14,153 nt of DNA, from NCBI GenBank assembly GCA_020853175.1, contig JADYZK010000403.1, positions 1-14,153 on the forward strand, written 5' to 3'. The first letter of the stretch is position 1; every line of letters starts with the position of its first letter. A model generated the notes under the pieces. That model searched no databases. It was not told the origin of the DNA and saw only the letters and a list, made by a program, of their open reading frames with translations. This DNA comes from Bacteroidales bacterium (lineage in GTDB: Bacteria; Bacteroidota; Bacteroidia; Bacteroidales; F082). The position numbers were made by a program, and so were the translations under genes. Positions 8,709-14,153 of the stretch are shown piece by piece.

Positions 8709-11203
8709 GAAAAGTAAAACATATTCTGTTCATTATCTTTTTCTTGCAACTTAGCTTGATGCTTCAAGGCCAAAAGTCGTTGTACAGACAAGCCGAAAAA
8801 CAATATGCAGCCCATAATTTTGTAAAGGCTTCGCAGCTGTGGCAAAAGGCATTCAGCCAAACCGATGATGCAGAAACAAAAAAGGAACTCGCCTTTCGTG
8901 TTGGAAGCTCCTTTCATCGTATGAACCTTTTTGAACCCGCCCTGCAATGGTATGCCGATGCCATTGGCAACAGCAACGCCAAGCCCGATTGGTTGCTGGC
9001 TCAGGCCGATGCCTACCTCCGCAATGGCAACCTCACCGCAGCCAAAGCCTCTATCGAAAAAGTACTTGAAGTTGAGCCGTCTTCTTCCGAAGGCAAACGG
9101 ATCCTATTGCTGATTGACAGCTTTGAGAACAGCAAAATGCTTTCCTATCCCAAGCTTTTTCCGGCCAACGCATTGAACACCGCCTCCAGCGACTATGCCG
9201 CCGGATGGTTCAACAATGACCTTATCCTCTCCTCCTCACGTTCAAAGGAAAAGACACTCTTCAAAGACGGACGTACCTCCGAAGATTTTTCATCTTTGTA
9301 CCTCTCCATAGAAAACCTTTATGGTGATTTTGGCCCTGCCATTCCACTGCCCATTGACAACAACAAAAACATTGGCGTGGTTTCTTTCGATCCCCAAAAA
9401 AACAGGCTGTACTTCACAAAATGCAACAACAGAAAGCAGAAATGTACCATCTTACAAACCGACTTTGATGCCGGCACTTTTCATTTTTCATGCCCTGTTA
9501 GACCCACCTTTGTGCAAAAAAAATACCATTACGGACATCCTTTCCTGCGCGAAGACGGGAAGGTGATGTATTTCAGTGCCACCCTTCCGGACGGGTATGG
9601 CGGAAATGACATCTACAGCATTACCCTGAAAGCCGATGGAAGTTGGGGCTTGCCTATTAATGCCGGAACAGAAGTAAATACCGCTTTCGATGAAGTGTTT
9701 CCAACTGCCATCGGCGACAGTATCCTGATTTTTTCATCTACAGGCCACAACATTGGCTACGGCGGCCTCGACCTTTACACGGCAAGAAACAAAGGCACCG
9801 GCTTTGAACGCCTTCAACTGCTTCTTCCTCCCTACAATTCCTCTGCTGATGATTTTTCGCTGAGCCTGCGCAAAAACTCCACCAAAGGCATACTCACCTC
9901 AAACAGAAACACTTCCACCGGCGACGATTTGTACTTTTTTGACGATTATCCGCTTCGAAGGCTGGTGAGCGGCATGGTGATCAATCCCGACTCAGCGCCT
10001 CTTGAAGGTGCTTTTGTAAAGTGGAACGATACCGAAAACCACGAATGGAATTACATCACCACCGAAAACGGAGCATTTTTCTTTTCTGTTCCCGATTATT
10101 CCAATGGAACGGTTTTGGCCACTCATCCCGATTATCATCCTGCACAAAAACAAATAAAAACCCCGCAACAGCCCACCAATTCTTCCATTGAATGGATTGT
10201 TTTGCAGCCGCGAGGTTTTGCCATTCAGATAAAAGGAAAAGTGACTGACCGCGACACCCAGCTTGCAATGGAAGGCGAAACCGTTAGCCTTAGCGGACCG
10301 AAAGGCTATTTTCAATCCACAAAAACAGGCCAAGATGGCGTTTATAGCTTCGACACCCTACAGCCGGAGCGCATTTACACCGTGAAAGTGAGTGGCGAAG
10401 GCTATTTCAGCGAATCGCGCGTGCTGCGTGTTCTTGAACCTACTCGAGACATGATTTTAGAAAAATCAAATGGCTATGATTTCGATTTTGAGCTGACAAA
10501 AATTTCGGAAAAGAAAGAAATAACGCTCAACAACATTTACTATGATTTTGACAAAGCTACTTTGAGGGAAAGCTCAGTGACAGAACTACAAAAACTGACG
10601 TCCATGCTCAGGGAAACACCGGGCGTTAACGTTCAAATTTCTTCTCATACCGATGAGCGCGGCACCAATCCTTACAACAATAAACTCTCTCAGGCACGCG
10701 CGCAGTCGGTCGTCAATTACCTTATTGCAGGCGGCATCGAGCCAACACGCTTAGTAGCCAAAGGTTTTGGTAAAACGAATCCTATCTTCAAAAATGCCGT
10801 CAGCGAAGAGCAACACCAAGCCAACCGCCGAACGACTTTCCAAGTGGTGAACTATAACTCCGGCCAAACACTTGTATCGAGCGCCGTCAAACCACAGACG
10901 GTAGAGGCTGAAAAGACCAACAATCAACGCCTTCAATACCGCGTGCAGATGTTGGTATCCTCAAAAAAATATGATCCTGAGGTGTATTTTGCAGCCTTAA
11001 AAAACGCCATCCCCCAACTTGTTTTCTACATTAGCGAAGTGGGTGCCGCATACCGCTACGAGGCAGGCAATCGAGGTAGTCTGAGGGAAGCCGAAGTTTT
11101 ACGAAGCTTGATACGATCCGCCGGTTTTCCGGATAGTTTCATTGTTCCATACATTGATCAGCAGCGTGTTACATTGCAACAAGCCAAAGAATTTAAACCA
11201 TGA
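8705..11203 (+). CDS. PorE-like TPR/beta-propeller/CRD/OmpA protein with SPOR-like tail
   Basis: The start is the ATG at 8705. It overlaps the upstream stop as ATGA and is followed directly by a signal peptide (hydrophobic 7-20, cleavage near LQGQ); an in-frame start at 8582 would put 41 non-signal-like residues in front. The protein has 832 residues. TPR-like helices span about 25-135. PD40/WD40-like propeller blades span about 150-415 (PDGYGGNDIY near 295-304, GYGGLDLY near 351-358). Two carboxypeptidase-regulatory-like folds lie at about 418-500 and 508-585. An OmpA-C domain occupies about 605-715 (YYDFDKATL; D650 and R665 sit at the spacing of the OmpA peptidoglycan-binding pair; NRR at 707-709). 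A SPOR-like domain covers about 742-825. The TPR-propeller-CRD-OmpA order is that of PorE, a T9SS component linking the machinery to peptidoglycan. No lipobox cysteine is seen, so it is probably a soluble periplasmic protein. It is placed between a T9SS cargo and a PorP/SprF partner, which supports a secretion or anchoring role; whether it serves only this cargo is inferred. Confidence 0.9.
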   Translation: MRKVKHILFIIFFLQLSLMLQGQKSLYRQAEKQYAAHNFVKASQLWQKAFSQTDDAETKKELAFRVGSSFHRMNLFEPALQWYADAIGNSNAKPDWLLAQADAYLRNGNLTAAKASIEKVLEVEPSSSEGKRILLLIDSFENSKMLSYPKLFPANALNTASSDYAAGWFNNDLILSSSRSKEKTLFKDGRTSEDFSSLYLSIENLYGDFGPAIPLPIDNNKNIGVVSFDPQKNRLYFTKCNNRKQKCTILQTDFDAGTFHFSCPVRPTFVQKKYHYGHPFLREDGKVMYFSATLPDGYGGNDIYSITLKADGSWGLPINAGTEVNTAFDEVFPTAIGDSILIFSSTGHNIGYGGLDLYTARNKGTGFERLQLLLPPYNSSADDFSLSLRKNSTKGILTSNRNTSTGDDLYFFDDYPLRRLVSGMVINPDSAPLEGAFVKWNDTENHEWNYITTENGAFFFSVPDYSNGTVLATHPDYHPAQKQIKTPQQPTNSSIEWIVLQPRGFAIQIKGKVTDRDTQLAMEGETVSLSGPKGYFQSTKTGQDGVYSFDTLQPERIYTVKVSGEGYFSESRVLRVLEPTRDMILEKSNGYDFDFELTKISEKKEITLNNIYYDFDKATLRESSVTELQKLTSMLRETPGVNVQISSHTDERGTNPYNNKLSQARAQSVVNYLIAGGIEPTRLVAKGFGKTNPIFKNAVSEEQHQANRRTTFQVVNYNSGQTLVSSAVKPQTVEAEKTNNQRLQYRVQMLVSSKKYDPEVYFAALKNAIPQLVFYISEVGAAYRYEAGNRGSLREAEVLRSLIRSAGFPDSFIVPYIDQQRVTLQQAKEFKP

Positions 11204-12108
11204 GATTAATTAAAATCATAGGAATTCTTGCTTTGCTGCTTTTCGCATATAACCCTGTAAAAGCACAATCCGACCTGCTCTTCAGCAACAGCATGAGAAG
11301 CATCGAAGTGTACAATCCGGCAATGATTGAAAACAATGGAATGATCAATGCCTCACTGATGAACCGCCAGCAATGGGTTGGTTTTCCCGATGCCCCGAAA
11401 GCAACGCAATTTGGTTTGGGTTACTTTTTCGATCTTCATTCTATGGGACTGAAATTGAATATCATATCTCAAACCACTGGCAAAGAAGTGACCCGAAACC
11501 TCATTCTTGCCTACAGCTATAAAGTGCATTTTAACGAAAAAGCTCAGCTGAATTTTGGCATTGGTGCCGGGTTGAATCAGCGACAGATTTTATATTCGCA
11601 GCTTTCCTATTTACAAGATGATGAGCCGCTGCAACGTCCTGACGAAAACTATTTCAGACCAGATTTTGAGTTTGGTGTGCATTTCACTACTCCGGTGTTT
11701 ACGATGGGTTATGCTGCCAACCACTTGACCAACATCAACCGCGACCCTTCGCTTTCGCGCGTGCCACTGCATCATCATCTGTATGGAACTTATAGCTTTC
11801 CGATTTTAGACCGTTACAGCTTAAGAACAGGAGCTTCGTTTCACCAGCAAGGCAAAGTGGGTTATTTTCAACTGGATGCACAAGCCTATTTTGGCGATTT
11901 GCAATTTGGCTTGGGTTGGCGGCATTTGGATGCACTGATCATGAAGGCAGGCATCAAAGTGATGGAAAATCTCGACGTCAGCTACAGTTACGATTTCGGT
12001 ATCAACCGTTTGTCGAATTTCAACAGCGGCAGCCACGAAGTGATGTTGGTGCTGCGTATCGAGCCCCCACGTCAGACTTACCTCTCGCCCCGTTTTCTGG
12101 ATTATTAG
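11200..12108 (+). CDS. PorP/SprF family type IX secretion outer-membrane protein
   Basis: This protein has 302 residues, with a signal peptide (1-22, cleavage near VKA/Q) followed by the family's typical opening: SDLLFSNSM, then YNPA and NRQQWVGFPDAP. The rest is a series of alternating beta strands rich in G and aromatic residues (GLGYFF, LNFGIGAGLN, FEFGVHF, LQFGLGWRH, DVSYSYDFGINRL), as expected of an outer-membrane beta-barrel. Length is about normal for the family. PorP/SprF proteins are T9SS components; SprF of Flavobacterium johnsoniae is needed for secretion of the type B adhesin SprB, and paralogues are often encoded next to type B cargo. Here it is the last gene of the operon, joined to the PorE-like gene by an ATGA overlap, so it is the likely dedicated partner of the giant protein. 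Its stop overlaps the stop of the convergent protease gene by 4 bp. The specific pairing is an inference from position. Confidence 0.92.
   Translation: MRLIKIIGILALLLFAYNPVKAQSDLLFSNSMRSIEVYNPAMIENNGMINASLMNRQQWVGFPDAPKATQFGLGYFFDLHSMGLKLNIISQTTGKEVTRNLILAYSYKVHFNEKAQLNFGIGAGLNQRQILYSQLSYLQDDEPLQRPDENYFRPDFEFGVHFTTPVFTMGYAANHLTNINRDPSLSRVPLHHHLYGTYSFPILDRYSLRTGASFHQQGKVGYFQLDAQAYFGDLQFGLGWRHLDALIMKAGIKVMENLDVSYSYDFGINRLSNFNSGSHEVMLVLRIEPPRQTYLSPRFLDY
12105..12108. other. Overlapping convergent stop codons (TTAG)
   Basis: The plus-strand PorP/SprF-like gene ends with TAG at 12106-12108. The minus-strand protease gene ends with TAA, read from TTA at 12105-12107. The two genes therefore share four bases, leaving no spacer for an independent terminator. 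I saw no GC-rich hairpin with a T run near the junction on either strand. Confidence 0.9.
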
Positions 12109-13718
12109 TTGTTGGCTTTCAGGTAGGAGAAAATGTTCTCTTTATTCAAAATTTGTAAAGCCCTCAGCAAGGTTTCGTCATAATCGGAAACGATTTCATA
12201 ATAGGCATTCATATCCCATAAGTTGCGTGCAATCAAAGCTTTAATCTGATAACGGATCAAGGCTTCCGAGCGTTGGTATTCCGTTTCGTTCCATTCAACT
12301 TCTTCCTTAGCGGCCAAAGCCTTAAAATCGTTCATAAGCTGTTCATCAACTTCAAAATTGGTTTTAAAATCAGCCGCTTTGGGGTAAGTTTTCATCAGCT
12401 TGGTGCGATTTCCGTTGGCAAATTCGAGCGTAAATTTGTTGAATACTCCCTTTCGGATCAGGTTGGAATAGTAATCGGTAAATTCAGTCGAATCCCAAGC
12501 CACAAAAACGTCAGGCATGATGCCGCCACCGCCATAAACAACACGTTTGCCTGGAGTGATGTATTTCAACGAATCAGGAAAATGGATGCTGTCGGCATGA
12601 ACAAACTCACCCCTTTCATGACGTTCGTACAAATCTTTATAATATTTTTCAACCCCTTCGGCATAAGGCCGTTGGATGCTTCGTCCGGTTGGGGTGTAGT
12701 AGCGTGCGTTGGTAAGCCTGATAATGCTTCCATCGGGAAGGTTGAAAGGCCGTTGCACCAAGCCTTTTCCAAACGAACGGCGACCGATTACCAATCCGCG
12801 ATCCCAATCCTGCACAGCACCCGAAACAATTTCGCTCGCCGATGCCGAGCCTTCGTTAATAAGCACAATCAGCTTTCCTTTTTCAAAAATGCCTTTTGAA
12901 GATGATTTAAATTCCTGTCTTGGACTGTTGATGCCTTCGGTGTAAACAATCATTTTGTCGGCATCTAAAAACTCATCTGAAAGTTCAACTGCGGTATTGA
13001 GAAATCCTCCGGAGTTTCCTCTAAGATCGAGGATAAGGTTCAGCATTCCGTCCTTTTTCAATTGCTCCATAGAAGTATAAAACTCCTCCATAGAAGTTTT
13101 CGAAAAACGATTCAACTTGATGTAGCCGGTTTTACCGGGCAACATAAAAGTGGCATCAATGCTGTTGATTGGAATTTTATCTCGCTCTATGGCAAAGGCA
13201 ATCAAACCGCTGCGTCCACTTCGAAAGATATCCACATTCACAATGCTGCCTTTTTTTCCGCGCAGGCGATCCATTACCCATTTGTTGTTCACCTTGGAAC
13301 CAAAAGCTTCTTCGCCATTGATTTTGATGATTTTGTCGCCCGATTGTATTCCCAGTTTTTCCGAAGGTCCGCCCGGAACGGGTGAAACCACCAAAATGGT
13401 GTCTTTGCTCAGTTGAAAAGTGACGCCGATTCCTTCGAAACTGCCTTCCAAAGGTTCATTGGCGGCATCTAACTCCTCCTTTGAGATGTAGGCCGAATGA
13501 GGATCAAGCTCTTTGAGCATGCTCACAATGGCGGCTTCAACCAGTTTGGCCGGTTGGGTAGTGTCCACATAAAAATTTTCTATATAAAAAAGGGTAGCTG
13601 CAAACTTTTGACTTGTTTCTTTGGGGTCGGATTTAGTAATTGCTTGAGCAACAACAAGATTATGTAATAAAATGGTGAGCAGCACCACCAATGTGCTTTT
13701 TAAAGTAGCAGGTTTCAT
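12105..13718 (-). CDS. S41 family C-terminal processing peptidase (CtpA/Prc-like)
   Basis: A complete 537-residue protein with an N-terminal signal peptide (hydrophobic 8-24, cleavage near VVAQA), so it acts in the periplasm. A helical N-terminal region contains LDPHSAYIS (71-79). A PDZ domain covers about 92-178, with GIGV at 96-99 as its peptide-binding loop. The S41 core follows: DLRGNSGG at 231-238, then GSASASE at 290-296 with the predicted nucleophile S293, general base K318 in SFGKG, and Q322. The 25-residue Ser-Lys spacing equals that of known Ser/Lys tail-specific proteases. GGGGIMPD ends near 403, followed by a helical C-terminal region. All expected active-site residues are present, so it should be active. 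Known relatives trim or degrade proteins from the C-terminus; the substrate here is unknown. It has its own upstream spacer and faces the adhesin operon, so a functional link to it is not implied. Confidence 0.95.
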   Translation of the reverse strand: MKPATLKSTLVVLLTILLHNLVVAQAITKSDPKETSQKFAATLFYIENFYVDTTQPAKLVEAAIVSMLKELDPHSAYISKEELDAANEPLEGSFEGIGVTFQLSKDTILVVSPVPGGPSEKLGIQSGDKIIKINGEEAFGSKVNNKWVMDRLRGKKGSIVNVDIFRSGRSGLIAFAIERDKIPINSIDATFMLPGKTGYIKLNRFSKTSMEEFYTSMEQLKKDGMLNLILDLRGNSGGFLNTAVELSDEFLDADKMIVYTEGINSPRQEFKSSSKGIFEKGKLIVLINEGSASASEIVSGAVQDWDRGLVIGRRSFGKGLVQRPFNLPDGSIIRLTNARYYTPTGRSIQRPYAEGVEKYYKDLYERHERGEFVHADSIHFPDSLKYITPGKRVVYGGGGIMPDVFVAWDSTEFTDYYSNLIRKGVFNKFTLEFANGNRTKLMKTYPKAADFKTNFEVDEQLMNDFKALAAKEEVEWNETEYQRSEALIRYQIKALIARNLWDMNAYYEIVSDYDETLLRALQILNKENIFSYLKANN

Positions 13719-13745
13719 GCAATGGGTTTAAAATTGTAAAACATT

Positions 13746-13753
13746 CAAAAGTA
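13746..13753 (-). promoter_or_regulatory. Candidate -7 promoter element of the S41 protease gene
   Basis: On the minus strand this reads TACTTTTG, an exact match to the Bacteroidota -7 consensus TAnnTTTG. It ends 27 bases before the protease ATG (complement of 13716-13718), implying a short 5' leader of about 20 bases, which is a plausible geometry. No clear TTG is found at the expected -33 position, so strength is uncertain. Confidence 0.45.
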
Positions 13754-13827
13754 GCGATAAAACGTTGTAGGGATACTTTTTCGTTTTTGGCATTATGTTA
13801 ATCTTTGTTAACCAACTGATAGATAAG

Positions 13828-13889
13828 AAAATACCTGTATAAGTTGGAAACCTTTATCAATATTAGCTTCCGTCCTACACAGGTATTTT
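13828..13889 (-). terminator. Long-arm inverted repeat downstream of the dehydrogenase gene, possible terminator
   Basis: AAAATACCTGT at 13828-13838 is perfectly complementary to ACAGGTATTTT at 13879-13889; after one mismatch, two more pairs extend it inward. Read on the minus strand, it begins 20 bases after the dehydrogenase stop, and its second arm runs into TTTT followed by CTTATC. The 40-base loop and AT-rich stem are unusual for an intrinsic terminator, so it may instead be a regulatory or processing site. The repeat is plainly visible; the terminator role is inferred from position. Confidence 0.4.
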
Positions 13890-13908
13890 TATCAAAATGA
13901 TTCGTTTA

Positions 13909-14153
13909 TTAGAACTCAAGCACCTCCATAGCAGCTTTGTACACTTTATCGGCATTGGGCAAAATGGCTGCTTCAAGTATGCGGTTAAAACCCACGGGGG
14001 TAAAAGTTGAACCCACACGTTTGACTGGAGCATCAAGGTATTGGAAAGCTTCGTCAGCAATCAAACTTGCCAGCTCGCCACCAAATCCGCCAAACACTTT
14101 ATCTTCGTGCAAAACCAAGACCCTTGAGGTTTTTTTCACCGATTCGAGGATGG
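13909..14153 (-). CDS. 2-oxoacid dehydrogenase E1 component, beta-type C-terminal end (partial)
   Basis: Only the last 80 codons lie in the window. The frame is open to the right edge, so the start is outside; the GTG at 14137-14139 is an internal valine codon, not a start. The sequence has RVLVLHED, FGGFGGELA, EAFQYLDAPVKRVG and TPVGFNRILE, and ends VLEF. This is the transketolase C-terminal domain at the end of E1 beta subunits of pyruvate, branched-chain or acetoin-type dehydrogenase complexes. These enzymes use thiamine diphosphate to decarboxylate a 2-oxoacid and pass the acyl group to the E2 lipoyl domain in the cytoplasm. In many Bacteroidota the alpha and beta parts are fused in one chain, so the full gene could be either a separate beta subunit or a fusion. 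The substrate cannot be told from this fragment. Confidence 0.88.
   Translation of the reverse strand, partial: ILESVKKTSRVLVLHEDKVFGGFGGELASLIADEAFQYLDAPVKRVGSTFTPVGFNRILEAAILPNADKVYKAAMEVLEF

Larger units (their letters stand above)
13719..13908. other. Intergenic spacer between the dehydrogenase and protease genes
   Basis: This 190-bp AT-rich spacer lies between two minus-strand genes. It has no credible reading frame. It holds a 61-bp inverted repeat close to the dehydrogenase stop and a candidate -7 promoter element close to the protease start, so the two genes are probably transcribed separately. Confidence 0.7.

Noticed and set aside
12273..12899. 208-codon plus-strand frame inside the protease gene
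   Set aside because: It lies wholly antisense to a clear S41 peptidase with intact motifs, and its translation shows no domain; it is a shadow frame.
12105..13718. S41 protease as a T9SS sortase-like processor of the adhesin
   Set aside because: It is on the opposite strand with its own likely promoter, and has Ser/Lys tail-specific protease motifs, not the PorU-type cysteine protease fold that processes T9SS cargo.
14137..14139. GTG as start of a short 76-codon gene
   Set aside because: The frame continues upstream with ILES to the window edge and aligns with the interior of E1 beta proteins, so this is an internal valine.

Overview
The window looks like chromosomal DNA from a member of the Bacteroidota. 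The evidence is a very large surface protein ending in a type B sorting domain for the type IX secretion system (T9SS), a PorP/SprF-family outer-membrane protein, a PorE-like OmpA protein, AT-rich start regions without clear Shine-Dalgarno sites, and a sequence fitting the Bacteroidota -7 promoter consensus TAnnTTTG. Nothing in the sequence fixes the genus.

Layout. Positions 1-467 hold no convincing gene. They are AT-rich, with long homopolymer runs, and probably carry the promoter region of what follows. From 468 to 12108 three plus-strand genes form one tight operon, joined by two ATGA stop/start overlaps: a 2746-residue modular secreted protein, an 832-residue TPR/beta-propeller/CRD/OmpA/SPOR-like protein, and a 302-residue PorP/SprF-like beta-barrel protein. 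On the minus strand, converging on the operon and overlapping its end by 4 bp, lies a complete S41 C-terminal processing peptidase (12105-13718). After a 190-bp spacer, containing a likely -7 promoter element and a long inverted repeat, comes the C-terminal end of an E1 beta-type 2-oxoacid dehydrogenase gene (13909 to the window edge, minus strand).

How the genes work together. The giant protein is the likely cargo: Sec signal peptide, two Ig-like domains, 27 beta-sandwich-like modules of three types, and a C-terminal T9SS type B sorting domain. Type B cargo in this phylum is known to need a PorP/SprF-family partner, often encoded beside it, and the third gene fits that role. The second gene has the domain order of PorE (TPR, propeller, CRD, OmpA) and would tie the outer-membrane assembly to peptidoglycan. 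The operon therefore reads as a cargo-plus-dedicated-partners cassette for a long surface adhesin or filament. The core T9SS motor and translocon genes are not in this window and would have to be elsewhere. The S41 protease and the dehydrogenase look like ordinary housekeeping neighbours.

The most notable structure is inside the giant gene. Eight B-C-A module triplets, each 253-255 residues, run in strict register and are bounded at both ends by a doubled A module. Each B module has one cysteine near its end and each C module one near its start, suggesting disulfides between neighbouring modules.
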